Of a stretch of DNA of 64,000 nucleotides, positions 34,172 to 42,710 are shown one piece after another. The stretch lies in assembly GCA_964618215.1 (NCBI GenBank), contig CAZTZE010000008.1:1-64000 (forward strand). Reading direction: 5' to 3'. Numbering within the stretch: the stretch's first letter is position 1; each line of letters begins with the position of its first letter. Below the pieces are notes generated by a model. The model worked only from the letters and a program-made list of their open reading frames with translations, was not told the DNA's origin and ran no database searches. Both the position numbers and the translations under genes were made by a program. This stretch comes from CG2-30-58-95 sp964618215 (GTDB lineage: Bacteria > Chloroflexota > Anaerolineae > Anaerolineales > Villigracilaceae).

Positions 34172-34521
34172 TCAACCAGGGTGATATTTACTGGGTCGAA
34201 CTGGAAGAGCCTTCCGGGTCTGAACCCGGTTACAGCCACCCGCATGTGGTGGTGCAAAACAATCTTTTCAACCACAGCCAGATCAAAACAGTACTTGTCT
34301 GCGCCCTGACATCCAACCTCAGACGCGCAGAGGCGCCGGGAAATGTTCTGCTAGAGAAAGGGGAAGCCGGGCTTCCCAAACAAAGCGTGGTCAATGTCAC
34401 ACAAGTTTTCACAGTGGATAAATCGCAATTGGGCGAGCATATAGGAACGCTCTCCCCTCGCCGCGTCCACGAAATTCTCGCCGGCATTCACCTGCTGCTG
34501 GAGCCGCGCGAGGCAGGATGA
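34165..34521 (+). CDS. mazF: MazF/PemK family endoribonuclease toxin
   Basis: A 118-residue protein: INQGDIYWVELEEPSGSEPGYSHPHVVVQNN is the family start, with the conserved Arg/Pro-Val segment here read as HPHVVVQN, and VCALTSNLRRAEAPGNVLL and SVVNVTQVFTVDKSQLGEHIGTLS follow. MazF toxins cut mRNA at short sequence motifs. It is coupled to the upstream antitoxin. Confidence 0.9.
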   Translation: MVINQGDIYWVELEEPSGSEPGYSHPHVVVQNNLFNHSQIKTVLVCALTSNLRRAEAPGNVLLEKGEAGLPKQSVVNVTQVFTVDKSQLGEHIGTLSPRRVHEILAGIHLLLEPREAG

Positions 34522-34523
34522 AA

Positions 34524-34562
34524 ATCCGCAATCCGCAATCCGAAATCCGAAATCTGCAATCA
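34524..34562 (+). repeat. Short tandem word repeat (ATCCGCA family)
   Basis: Five imperfect copies of a 7-base word (ATCCGCA/ATCCGAA) between the toxin and etfB genes. ATCCGCAATCCGCAATC recurs at 40315-40331 before the membrane-fusion gene's end. Confidence 0.7.
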
Positions 34563-34575
34563 AAGGAGGAGTCCC

Positions 34576-35346
34576 TTGAAAATCGTAGTGTGTGTCAAAC
34601 AAGTGCCCGACTCGGCGGCCAAGGTCGTCGTCGAGAACGGCAAAGTCTCATGGGGAGATGCCCCGTTGGTCATCAACCCGTGGGATGAGTACGCCGTCGA
34701 AGCCGCGCTCCAGCAAAAGGAGGCGCACGGCGGCACGGTCACGGCCATCACCATGGGCGGCGAAAGCGTTAAAGATGCCCTCAAGCACGCCCTGGCCATG
34801 GGCGCGGATGACGCCATTCTCATCTCCGACCCGGCGCTATCCAACCTGGATACCCAGGCCACGGCGCAGGTATTGTCCGCCGCCATCCAGAAAATCGGCG
34901 GCGTGGACCTGGCCTTCTTTGGCCGCCAGGCGATTGACGGCGATGCCGGCCTTGTCCCGGCGCAGACCGCCCGCCTGCTCGACTGGCCGGCGCTCACGCT
35001 GGCGTCCACCATCAAAGTCGAGGGCAACAGCATCCGCGTCGAGCGCGCCATCGAGGAAGGGCGGCAGGTCGTCACGGCCAAATTACCGGCCGTCTTCAGT
35101 CTGGTCAAAGACTTTGGCGAGCCGCGCTACCCCTCATTCATGGGCATCCGCAAGGCCTCGCGCGCCGTGATCCCGGCTTGGTCGCTGGCTGAACTCTCCA
35201 TTTCCGCGCCCGCGGCGGTCATCGCCTGGACAGAGATCATGAACCCGCCCAGCCGCGAGGTCAAATGCGATATTGTCACCGGCGGCAGTCCCGAAGAGAT
35301 CGCCGAAGCGCTGGCCGATAAAATCCTGGCGGAGAAAGTCCTATGA
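34576..35346 (+). CDS. etfB: Electron transfer flavoprotein subunit beta
   Basis: A 256-residue protein beginning MKIVVCVKQVPDS, the EtfB hallmark, with INPWDEYAVEAAL and the AMP-binding region GRQAIDGDAGLVPAQTARLLDWP. With EtfA it carries electrons from acyl-CoA dehydrogenases to the quinone pool through an Etf-quinone oxidoreductase. AGGAGG ribosome site; the stop overlaps the etfA start by four bases. Confidence 0.97.
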   Translation: MKIVVCVKQVPDSAAKVVVENGKVSWGDAPLVINPWDEYAVEAALQQKEAHGGTVTAITMGGESVKDALKHALAMGADDAILISDPALSNLDTQATAQVLSAAIQKIGGVDLAFFGRQAIDGDAGLVPAQTARLLDWPALTLASTIKVEGNSIRVERAIEEGRQVVTAKLPAVFSLVKDFGEPRYPSFMGIRKASRAVIPAWSLAELSISAPAAVIAWTEIMNPPSREVKCDIVTGGSPEEIAEALADKILAEKVL

Positions 35347-36374
35347 ACACCTTTGTTTACATTGACCATTTCAAGGGCAATGCCCTGCCGGCTTCATGGG
35401 AAGCCCTCGGCGTGGCTAAGACGCTCGGTGCTGTGACAGCTTTAGTCTTCGGTCAGGGTGTGGAGGAACTCGCCAAAGCCGCGTTCGAGTATGGCGCGGA
35501 TGAAGTTCTGCTGGCGGATGACGCCGCCCTGGACGACTACCGCGCCGAAGCCTTCGCCTCCACCCTGAGCAAACTCGCTGCGGAGCGGACCCCGGACCTG
35601 ATCCTGTTCCCGACCACGACGCGCGGCCGCGAAATCGCCGCCATGGTCGCCATGGACTTGAAAACCGGCGTGAACGTGGATGTCATCGCGCTGGAGGCGG
35701 CGGGCGACCGAGTAGGTGCTGCGCATAAAATCACCGTCACGCGTCCGATATACGCTGGAAAACTGCTCACCAAAGAAACCTGCTCGGCCAAACCGCAGAT
35801 CATCACCCTGCGTGGGCGCGCCTTCCCCAAACCCGCCCAGCAGTCTGGCAAGAGCGGCACGATCACCAAAATTAGTGCGCTGACTGAAGCCAAAACCACT
35901 GTCGAAGGCTATACCACCACCGAAGGCGGCGTCAGCCTGGCGGATGCAGGAGTGATCGTCTCCGGCGGGCGCGGCGTCTCGAACAACCCCGCGCTCACCC
36001 CGCCCGGCGGCCTGGACGAGAAACAGGCTGAAATCTGGAAGGCGCAGCAGGGCTTCGCGTTGGTCAAGGATCTGGCCTCTGCGCTCAATGCGGCCGTCGG
36101 CGCCTCGCGCGCCGCAGTGGACGCAGGCTACGTCCCCTACACCCATCAGGTCGGGCAGACCGGCAAAGTCGTCTCGCCGGACTTGTATATCGCCTGCGGT
36201 ATTTCGGGCGCGATACAACACCTGGCCGGGATGCGCACCAGCAAGCTGATTGTCGCCATCAACAAAGACGCCGAAGCGCCAATCTTCAAACTGGCGCGCT
36301 ACGGCGTGGTCGGCGACCTGTTCCAGGTCGTCCCCGCGCTGACTGCGGCGTTCAAGAAGAGATTGGGGAAATAA
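35343..36374 (+). CDS. etfA: Electron transfer flavoprotein subunit alpha
   Basis: A 343-residue protein whose C-terminal FAD domain is typical: IVSGGRGVSNN, SRAAVDAGYVPYTHQVGQTGKVVSPDLYIACGISGAIQHLAGMRTSKLIVAINKDAEAPIF. It partners EtfB (overlap of four bases). With the acyl-CoA dehydrogenase upstream it forms a beta-oxidation-type electron path. Confidence 0.97.
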   Translation: MNTFVYIDHFKGNALPASWEALGVAKTLGAVTALVFGQGVEELAKAAFEYGADEVLLADDAALDDYRAEAFASTLSKLAAERTPDLILFPTTTRGREIAAMVAMDLKTGVNVDVIALEAAGDRVGAAHKITVTRPIYAGKLLTKETCSAKPQIITLRGRAFPKPAQQSGKSGTITKISALTEAKTTVEGYTTTEGGVSLADAGVIVSGGRGVSNNPALTPPGGLDEKQAEIWKAQQGFALVKDLASALNAAVGASRAAVDAGYVPYTHQVGQTGKVVSPDLYIACGISGAIQHLAGMRTSKLIVAINKDAEAPIFKLARYGVVGDLFQVVPALTAAFKKRLGK

Positions 36375-36422
36375 CCTGCCCTTGCTCGGCGGGAGTCTCA
36401 GACCCTCGCCGAGCGTCAAGTA

Positions 36423-36467
36423 AACAGGTGACAGTCATTTTGGAAATGACTGTCACCTGTTTTTTAA
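36423..36467 (+). terminator. Terminator of etfBA
   Basis: A perfect 18-bp stem (36423-36440 with 36444-36461) and a three-base loop, followed by a run of T. A textbook rho-independent terminator. Confidence 0.92.
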
Positions 36468-36478
36468 GGGGATAATGC

Positions 36479-36484
36479 TATAAT
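36479..36484 (+). promoter_or_regulatory. -10 box placed for a leaderless mRNA
   Basis: TATAAT ends six bases before the ATG at 36491. No ribosome site fits, so the mRNA should begin at or near the start codon. Confidence 0.6.
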
Positions 36485-36490
36485 AAACCC

Positions 36491-36739
36491 ATGCCTGTTG
36501 TTTTACGCGTGCGCGGTTATAAATTCTGGTTCTACGAAGCCGACCTTGCCGAGCCGCCACATGTTCATGTTGGAAAAAGTGGCAACGAAGCCAAGTTTTG
36601 GCTAAAACCAGTTGAAGTAGCCCGCGCCGGCAGATTTCGGGAAGTCGAGTTACGCACAATGGAACGCATTATTGGCGAAAATCTGGAATTTCTGTTGAGC
36701 GCCTGGGAACAGGAGAAAAGCAAACATGTTAACGGTTAA
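36491..36739 (+). CDS. DUF4160 domain protein
   Basis: An 82-residue protein: VLRVRGYKFWFYEADLAEPPHVHVGKSGNEAKFWLKPVEVA..GRFREVELRTMERIIGENLEFLLSAWEQ fits DUF4160, a family often found in toxin-antitoxin-like pairs with DUF2442. The HVHV segment is the conserved core. It is probably leaderless. It overlaps the next gene by 14 bases. Confidence 0.85.
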   Translation: MPVVLRVRGYKFWFYEADLAEPPHVHVGKSGNEAKFWLKPVEVARAGRFREVELRTMERIIGENLEFLLSAWEQEKSKHVNG

Positions 36740-37046
36740 AGCCAGGATCCACGCACAACCGGATTACGAACCCATCCTTCCGCTGGCTATCCCCGATTTG
36801 AAGGAAGTCCGCGCCTTTGCCAACCATCTTCACTCGCTTGGCAAACCCTGGCAGGGTGAAATCTTCGGCTGGTTTGTAGAATATACACCTGAGAGCGATC
36901 AAGAACCAATTGACTCAAAGATGAACTTTACCCCTGCCGAGTTCATGATTGGCGAGAGCGGTATCTGGTTCTTTTCGCTGATGTGGGAGCATGGCAAGGA
37001 CAAAAATCCTGTCGAGTTCTTGGATGACAGGGGGTTGGTGAAGTAA
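36726..37046 (+). CDS. Unrecognised small protein partner of DUF4160
   Basis: A 106-residue protein with text such as PILPLAIPDLKEVRAFANHLHSLGKPWQGEIFGWFVEYTPESDQ and GIWFFSLMWEHGKDKNPVEFLDDRGLV. It is not the DUF2442 partner expected next to DUF4160, and I do not recognise it. No membrane segment or signal peptide. Overlap with DUF4160 indicates co-translation. Confidence 0.7.
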   Translation: MLTVKARIHAQPDYEPILPLAIPDLKEVRAFANHLHSLGKPWQGEIFGWFVEYTPESDQEPIDSKMNFTPAEFMIGESGIWFFSLMWEHGKDKNPVEFLDDRGLVK

Positions 37047-37060
37047 TCTGTGTTTCCCAT

Positions 37061-37666
37061 CTATCCTCCAATCAGCGCCGCAAGCATTTCGATCACCTTC
37101 TCGTAGAGCAGGGTTTTAGACGACTGACCGGTGCTGCTTCCCGTACCGACCGGCGTACCGAGGGCTTCGGCAGCGGCTTTGGTGGCTTCGCGCTCGGTCT
37201 GGGTGAGACCGCTGTTGCCCTGGCCTGGAACTTTGGTCACGCCCGGAGCCGGGGTGGGCAGGACAAGACCATATCCAGCATAAAAGGCATTCAGGTCGGC
37301 ATTGGTCAATTGCAGCGCGGCGATGGCGGTCAATTGCTCAAGCGTCAGGGCCACCACAATCTGGTTTTGAATGGCGGTCAGTTCGGCCTCGGCAGTGGTG
37401 GTATCCCCCATCAAGGTGAGCGTGGCCTGCCATAACGGGAGCAGGATAGCGGCCTGTTCGGGGGTGATGGCCTGGGGAGTGCCGTCCAGTTTCAGCATGC
37501 CGAGAGCCAGTTGATTGCGCAGGCTGGCAGCGTCGGTAAATTCGGTGTCAAGATAGACCGAGGCGACCGAAGTGGGCGTGGCGGGGGTCTCAGCGGCGGC
37601 TGGGACGCAAGCGGTGAGTGAAAAGACGAGGAGGGTGAAAATGAGTAAAAGGGTCGAAGGTTTCAT
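37061..37666 (-). CDS. Lipoprotein, paralogue of the next gene
   Basis: A 201-residue lipoprotein from the ATG at 37666 (AGGAGA site): lipobox SLTAC, Cys20. The mature part has SLRNQLALGMLKLDGTPQAITPEQAAILLPLWQATLTL and a Gln/Thr-rich helical region, and shares this block with the neighbouring protein (SVRNQLALGTLLLDDTPQTVTAEQAANLILLWQAL). Function unknown; position behind the MacB-like transporter suggests an accessory role outside the membrane. Confidence 0.75.
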   Translation of the reverse strand: MKPSTLLLIFTLLVFSLTACVPAAAETPATPTSVASVYLDTEFTDAASLRNQLALGMLKLDGTPQAITPEQAAILLPLWQATLTLMGDTTTAEAELTAIQNQIVVALTLEQLTAIAALQLTNADLNAFYAGYGLVLPTPAPGVTKVPGQGNSGLTQTEREATKAAAEALGTPVGTGSSTGQSSKTLLYEKVIEMLAALIGG

Positions 37667-37718
37667 GTAAGTCTCCTGATTTGGTCTTCTGGAGGAAGCA
37701 GGACTTCCGCGCTCCAGG

Positions 37719-38285
37719 TTATTTGATTGATTCCAGATACACAATCACAGCGTTGATAATGGCGGTGGATGTGCCGTTGCTTGCGCCGCTGGAGCCGGTT
37801 TTGCCTTCGGCGGCCTGACGGGTGGCGCGAGCTTCAGGCGACATGCCCTGACCCGAACCAGGCTGACCGGTCCCGCCGCCCAGGGTGACGCTGTTGGCGG
37901 CGGCCCAGGTTTGGATGTCAGCTTGAACCAGTTTCATCTCGCGGATGGCAGCCAGTTGCTTGGCGGTCAGCGCGGCTTCGATCTGCTTGAGCAGGGCCGA
38001 GACTTCTTCCTGTGCGGCAGCGCCGCTGATCTGCGTGCCGCGCAAGGCCTGCCAGAGCAGGATCAGGTTGGCGGCCTGCTCGGCTGTGACGGTTTGCGGG
38101 GTGTCATCGAGCAGCAGGGTGCCCAGCGCAAGCTGGTTGCGGACGGATAATGCGTTTTCGTAATCTGTGGGCAGGTTGGGGCTGACGTAGGTATCGCCGG
38201 AGGAAGCCGGCGCGGGGGTGCTGGCCGAACCGCAAGCCGCCAGGATGACGGAAAACACGAGGCTTAGAAAGACAATTCTTTTCAT
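37719..38285 (-). CDS. Lipoprotein following the MacB-like permease
   Basis: A 188-residue lipoprotein (lipobox SVILAAC, Cys18), a Gly/Ser-rich linker (about 135-170) and a helical core with heptad-like Ala/Leu patterns (EEVSALLKQIEAALTAKQLAAIREMKLVQADIQ). Paralogue of the next gene. It is 29 bases after the permease gene. Function unknown. Confidence 0.75.
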   Translation of the reverse strand: MKRIVFLSLVFSVILAACGSASTPAPASSGDTYVSPNLPTDYENALSVRNQLALGTLLLDDTPQTVTAEQAANLILLWQALRGTQISGAAAQEEVSALLKQIEAALTAKQLAAIREMKLVQADIQTWAAANSVTLGGGTGQPGSGQGMSPEARATRQAAEGKTGSSGASNGTSTAIINAVIVYLESIK

Positions 38286-38314
38286 GGTTATTTTTCCTTT
38301 TTCTGATTACTGAA

Positions 38315-39526
38315 CTACTCTCGCCGCAAAGCTTCGATCGGATCAAGTTGGGCGGCGCGCGTGGCGGGATAGTAGCCGAAGAAGATGCCCACTGCGGCCG
38401 CCGCGCCAAAGGCCAGGGGAATAGAGGCGGGGACAATTTCCGTGCGCATGGTGCCCAGCGCGCCAAACAGATAGGAACCGCCCACGCCCGCCGCGATCCC
38501 CACCAGGCCACCCGCCAGGCTGAGGATGACCGCCTCGAGCAGGAACTGCATCAATACGTCTGCAGGGCGCGCCCCCAGCGCCTGGCGCAGGCCAATTTCA
38601 CGCGTGCGCTCGGTGACTGAGACGAGCATGATGTTCATGATGCCGATCCCGCCCACCAGCAGTGAGATGCCCGCCACCCAGGCCAGCAGGTCACGGAAAG
38701 CGGCAGTGGTGGCCTCCTGCGTGGCGATGATGTCTTGCTGGGTTTGGATGGTGAAATCGGGCTTGGCCGGGTCCACGTCGTGGCGCTCGCTCAGGAGCGC
38801 GGTGGTCTGCGCGATGACGCTGGGTATTTTCTCCTGGCTTTCGGCTTTGAGATAAATCGTGCGCACCCGGTCGCCTCCGGTTGGCATGGAGGTCATGAAT
38901 TTCTGAAAGACCAGGTTGATCGGCAGGTAGACACGGCCATCGTAATCCACATCGGCGACCATGCCTTTGGAGGCCATCACGCCCACCACGGTCAGCTTGG
39001 TCGAACCGACGGTGATGGTCTGCCCAATGGCGCTTTCCGCGCCGAACAAGTCGGTAGCGATGCCCGCCCCCAGCACGGCCACTTTGGCCTTGCGCTCATC
39101 CTCGGCGACGGTGAAGTAGCGTCCCTCACCGACGGAATAATCGCGCACCTCGGGAAATCCGGCCGTGGTGCCGATGACAGCAATCGAGTCGAGGCTCGTC
39201 CCATTGGCTTTGATGGTTTGCGCCGGGGGAGCTTGCTCGGCAGAGATACCGATAATGCCCACCACCTGCTCTTCTATGGCAAAAGCATCCTCAATCAGCA
39301 GGGTGCGCGCGGCGCCCGGCACGCCGCGCGCCGGGGAAATAATGATCAGGTTGGCGCCCAGGGCGTTGATCTGCTCGGCGATGGCGGCTTCGGTGCCGGC
39401 GCTGACGGCCAGCATCACAATCACCGAGGCGACGCCGATGATCACACCCAGGGTCGTCAGAAACGAACGGGCTTTGTTGAGCAGCAGGCCTTCCAAGGCT
39501 GTGCGTAAGATCTTGTTGAATTTCAT
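38315..39526 (-). CDS. MacB-type ABC permease (FtsX/MacB_PCD)
   Basis: A 403-residue protein: a first membrane segment after EGLLLNKARSFLTTLGVIIGVASVIVMLAVSAG, a long outside domain (about 45-270) and three more segments with GISLLVGGIGIMNIMLVSVTERTREIGLRQALGA and a PIEALRRE end. This is the permease of MacB/LolCE-like machines that do not move substrate across the membrane but drive outside proteins. The ATPase gene is 17 bases upstream. Confidence 0.94.
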   Translation of the reverse strand: MKFNKILRTALEGLLLNKARSFLTTLGVIIGVASVIVMLAVSAGTEAAIAEQINALGANLIIISPARGVPGAARTLLIEDAFAIEEQVVGIIGISAEQAPPAQTIKANGTSLDSIAVIGTTAGFPEVRDYSVGEGRYFTVAEDERKAKVAVLGAGIATDLFGAESAIGQTITVGSTKLTVVGVMASKGMVADVDYDGRVYLPINLVFQKFMTSMPTGGDRVRTIYLKAESQEKIPSVIAQTTALLSERHDVDPAKPDFTIQTQQDIIATQEATTAAFRDLLAWVAGISLLVGGIGIMNIMLVSVTERTREIGLRQALGARPADVLMQFLLEAVILSLAGGLVGIAAGVGGSYLFGALGTMRTEIVPASIPLAFGAAAAVGIFFGYYPATRAAQLDPIEALRRE

Positions 39527-39543
39527 GACTGGCTCCTTGCGGC

Positions 39544-40269
39544 CTAAGTGTGCTGACCCAGGCAGGGTTTACTGTCGCCGCGCCCGTCGGATATAATTTT
39601 TCCATCCTTGACGCAGATGATGCGCCCGGCGCGGGCGGCGATTTCGGATTCATGCGTGACCATCACAAGGGTCACGCCCTGGGCATGAAGACGGTGGAGA
39701 ATATCCAATATTTCCACGCTGGAACGCGAATCCAGGTTTCCGGTGGGCTCATCGGCCAGAATGAACGGCGGATGATTGACCAGGGAGCGGGCAATCGCCA
39801 CACGCTGCTGCTGTCCGCCGGAGAGTTGGTTGGGGCGGTGATGCAGGCGGTCGCCAAGCCCAACTGACTGCAAAGAGTCCACCGCGCGGGCTTTAATCTC
39901 TGCCTCGCTGAGTTCTTCGCTGTTGTTGTACATCATCGGGAGCATGACATTTGCCAGCGCCGTGAAGCGCGGCAGAAGGTTGAAAGACTGAAAGATAAAA
40001 CCGATTTTCTGGTTGCGCACGGCGGCCAGTTCATTACGGCTCAACTGGCTCACGTCGCGCCCGTCCAGGAAATACGCGCCGGCGGTGGGGCGGTCAAGAC
40101 AACCCAGGATATTCATCAACGTGGATTTGCCCGACCCGGAAGGCCCCATTATGGCGACAAACTCGCCGCGTTCCACGCTCACGTCCACTCCCGCCAGGGC
40201 ATGGACGGCAGCCTCATCGCTGCCGTAAACTTTGGTCAATTGACTAACTTCGATCAGATAATCACTCAT
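39544..40269 (-). CDS. MacB/LolD-type ABC ATP-binding protein
   Basis: A 241-residue ATPase: Walker A GPSGSGKSTL (about 40-49), Q-loop FQSFNLLPR, signature LSGGQQQRVAIARSL, Walker B FILADEPTGNLD, H-loop THES. The insert typical for this family (PMMYNNSEELSEAEIKARA) is present. Partner of the FtsX-like permease. Confidence 0.95.
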   Translation of the reverse strand: MSDYLIEVSQLTKVYGSDEAAVHALAGVDVSVERGEFVAIMGPSGSGKSTLMNILGCLDRPTAGAYFLDGRDVSQLSRNELAAVRNQKIGFIFQSFNLLPRFTALANVMLPMMYNNSEELSEAEIKARAVDSLQSVGLGDRLHHRPNQLSGGQQQRVAIARSLVNHPPFILADEPTGNLDSRSSVEILDILHRLHAQGVTLVMVTHESEIAARAGRIICVKDGKIISDGRGDSKPCLGQHT

Positions 40270-40329
40270 GACAAAATCCCTTTACATCCTGCGTGACGGG
40301 GGCAGAGCGCAACCATCCGCAATCCGCAA

Positions 40330-41805
40330 TCACTTGGTTTCCACCGTACCCGTGCTGACTACATCACCGGCTTTTAAGCCGCTGGTGATCTCGGCGTTGG
40401 CGAAATCGCGCAGGCCGACCGTCACAGGAGTCAGAACGAGAGTGCCATCCGGTTGGACGATGAAGACTGCATAGGAGCCGGGGGAAAGCTCTCGCAGCGC
40501 CTGCACCGGCACGAGCAGCGCGTTCTTTGCTTCGCCGGCGATCACTTCCACATCCACCGACATACCCGAAAGCAGGGTAAGAGAAGGCCGCTCCGGCAGG
40601 GAACCCCACACGATTACCACCGGTGAGCCTTCCACGGTTTGCAGAGCGTTTTCCACCATAGTTACCTGCCCCTCCAGGGTGACTTCGGGATAGGCATCGA
40701 AGGTATAGACCGTGCGGTTGCCCACGGTAATGCCCGCCAGGTCGGTTTCATCCATGTAAAAGCGCACGAACAACTGATCCAGGGTGGCGAGGGTCAGGAC
40801 GGGGGAAGTACCCACCGTTTGCCCGACCACGGCTTTCATCGAGACAAGCGTGCCATCAAAGGGCGCCACCAGGCGGGTATTTTCAAGCGCCAGACGGGCA
40901 TTTTCAACCGCCAGACGGGCCTGGTCGAGTTTATTCATTGACGCGCCGCCAACTGAAAACAGTGGGCTTTCCAACACCGACGGCCCGGCCAGGAGCGCGG
41001 CCTCGTAAGCTTGCGTGTCTTTCAACGCCTGTTCGGCGATGCTCGCTTTGGCGCGCGCGGTGGCAATGTCAGTTTCGTTAGGCGGGACAATCGTGATTAT
41101 CTCAGTCGGTACCCGCGTGGTCGTATCGTAAGTGATGACGATAAAAGTAGCCGGAATGTATTCGGTCGTATAGCGGTACTGCGCCGCTTTCAAGTTGGAG
41201 AGGGCGCGATCCAGCGCAGCCTGTGCTAAGGTCAGGGCATCTGGACTGGTTTTTACATCGCTTTGCAGTTCCACCAGGGTGGTTTCAGCTTTTTGTAGTT
41301 CGTTTTCCCAATACCAGACATCTGGGCTGATGAGATACTGCAAGGTATAAACAGCCGAATTGCGCGTTGCCTGGGCGTTGATGGTTACCAGTTGTGCCTG
41401 CGCGATCGCCTCAGGCGAGAATAAGGTCCGCAAGTTGGCTTCGGCCTGCGCCAATTGCAGGCGCTGGGTCGAATCGTCCAGGCGGATGAGAACCTGACTG
41501 GCTTGCACTTTCTCGCCGGGCGTCACGAGCACTTCGGCGATCACGCCGCCGGCGCGAAAACCGAGATCCACGTCGGCCGAGGGGATCACGCTGCCCGCCC
41601 CGCTGGAGCTGACCAGCAAATCGCCGCTGCGCACTTTGGCGGTCTGCAGGGCCGGGGCTGTGGCCGCATCGGTCTCGGCACTGGAACGCGCATAAAGCAC
41701 GCTGCCAGTGATCGCCAACAGGATGACAATGACAACGGCTATGATGATGCCTCTCCGGGAAATGTGTGAGTTCTTCGAATTGGCGTTGCGTTTGAGCAAT
41801 GACAT
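40330..41805 (-). CDS. Periplasmic/outside adaptor subunit, MacA/HlyD family
   Basis: A 491-residue protein with one membrane segment (about 18-40), a barrel-sandwich lipoyl half (AKVRSGDLLVSSSGAGSVIPSADVDLGFRAGGVIAEVLVTPGEKVQASQVLIRLDD), a long coiled coil (about 115-310) and the second lipoyl half with VAPFDGTLVSMKAVVGQTVG. It links the MacB-like transporter to outside partners. No TolC gene is present, as expected for a bacterium with one membrane. First gene of the operon. Confidence 0.93.
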   Translation of the reverse strand: MSLLKRNANSKNSHISRRGIIIAVVIVILLAITGSVLYARSSAETDAATAPALQTAKVRSGDLLVSSSGAGSVIPSADVDLGFRAGGVIAEVLVTPGEKVQASQVLIRLDDSTQRLQLAQAEANLRTLFSPEAIAQAQLVTINAQATRNSAVYTLQYLISPDVWYWENELQKAETTLVELQSDVKTSPDALTLAQAALDRALSNLKAAQYRYTTEYIPATFIVITYDTTTRVPTEIITIVPPNETDIATARAKASIAEQALKDTQAYEAALLAGPSVLESPLFSVGGASMNKLDQARLAVENARLALENTRLVAPFDGTLVSMKAVVGQTVGTSPVLTLATLDQLFVRFYMDETDLAGITVGNRTVYTFDAYPEVTLEGQVTMVENALQTVEGSPVVIVWGSLPERPSLTLLSGMSVDVEVIAGEAKNALLVPVQALRELSPGSYAVFIVQPDGTLVLTPVTVGLRDFANAEITSGLKAGDVVSTGTVETK

Positions 41806-41867
41806 GGGTATCCTCTTTCTCTTCTTGGGTTTAATGAATTCTTACAGAAAGCAATGGTTTGGGTGTG

Positions 41868-41877
41868 ATCTTTACAC
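41868..41877 (-). promoter_or_regulatory. GTGTAAAGAT motif upstream of the adaptor gene
   Basis: On the minus strand GTGTAAAGAT lies 63-72 bases before the adaptor start codon; the same ten bases lie 60-69 before the DUF5666-like gene (42518-42527). Further TGTAAAG copies occur nearby (around 41899 and 41929). A shared regulator site is possible. Confidence 0.4.
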
Positions 41878-41996
41878 TCATGCGAGTTTAAGTGATGGAT
41901 GTAAAGAATATTTAGTTATAGTGTAAAGAAAGTGTGAAGATTGGTGTATGTATGGAGTTGCCCCCAGCCTTATTTCTAGGAGAAGTTGCATAAAGC

Positions 41997-42025
41997 AGAA
42001 AACGGGCCTTAGCAGCCCGTTTTCT
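41997..42025 (-). terminator. Terminator of the DUF5666-like gene
   Basis: Inverted repeat AGAAAACGGGC with GCCCGTTTTCT around a seven-base loop. The A and T runs in the stem allow use on both strands. Confidence 0.8.
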
Positions 42026-42056
42026 GTTTAAACAAGGATGAAGTTTAGCGTGGGAT

Positions 42057-42458
42057 CTACGGCAGGCAGGACAGGCTGGCCCCAACCGTGATGCGCTTTG
42101 TAGTCCAGACGCCATTGGCGACAGTGCCATTGGCGCTGACCGGGTCGCCGACCTTGAGATCCGCGAACGTGATCGGCGTGGATGTCGTCCCGTTTTTGAA
42201 CAAATAGCGCGTCGCTGAGGTCACCGTCACGGTCAACTGTTGGCCAATATACGGCTTGACCAGGTTGTTGCCGCGATATACTTGAATGGTCACGGTGTTC
42301 GACCCGATGGCAGTGATGTAGCCGGTCATGGCAAAGGTGCCGCGCGGGCCTTTCTGGCTTCCCTGACCCTGTCCGGGGCCTTGACCTGCGGCAAACGCCG
42401 GTGTCACCGCGGCAAAGGCGAGTACGAATACTGCGAGCAATACAAATAACTTTTTCAT
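42057..42458 (-). CDS. Exported DUF5666-like beta protein
   Basis: A 133-residue protein with a signal peptide (MKKLFVLLAVFVLAFAAVTPAFA), a Gly/Gln-rich stretch, and a small beta domain (FAMTGYITAIGSNTVTIQVYRGNNLVKPYIGQQLTVTVTSATRYLF..ITFADLKVGDPVSANGTV) like DUF5666/OB-type folds. Function unknown. It carries the same upstream motif as the efflux adaptor and is monocistronic. Confidence 0.75.
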   Translation of the reverse strand: MKKLFVLLAVFVLAFAAVTPAFAAGQGPGQGQGSQKGPRGTFAMTGYITAIGSNTVTIQVYRGNNLVKPYIGQQLTVTVTSATRYLFKNGTTSTPITFADLKVGDPVSANGTVANGVWTTKRITVGASLSCLP

Positions 42459-42517
42459 ATCAGTCTCCTTTGCTTACTATGACGTGCAAAAGGGAGAGCG
42501 GATACGGTGCAAGAGCA

Positions 42518-42527
42518 ATCTTTACAC
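42518..42527 (-). promoter_or_regulatory. GTGTAAAGAT motif upstream of the DUF5666-like gene
   Basis: Identical to 41868-41877 and at a similar distance from its start codon (60-69 bases). Confidence 0.4.
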
Positions 42528-42583
42528 AAAATTCGTAACGCGGAATTCATTCCGCAACCAAAGGGCGATATGAATATCGCTAC

Positions 42584-42617
42584 AAAATCTTCGCGATTGT
42601 GATAGTTTTTCAAGAGT
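42584..42617 (+). repeat. 34-base element shared with the EPS operon leader
   Basis: Matches 11015-11048 (opposite strand) with one mismatch and ends 94 bases before the sigma-factor start. Two small hairpins (GCGGAATTCATTCCGC and GCGATATGAATATCGC) stand just before it. Confidence 0.6.
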
Positions 42618-42710
42618 AATATTATACAGTTGCCTGGATAATGCTTTAGAATTACCCCAAAGAGACAATCGCGACCCCGTATCCTTTTCGATACGGAAGC
42701 GTCACACCTA

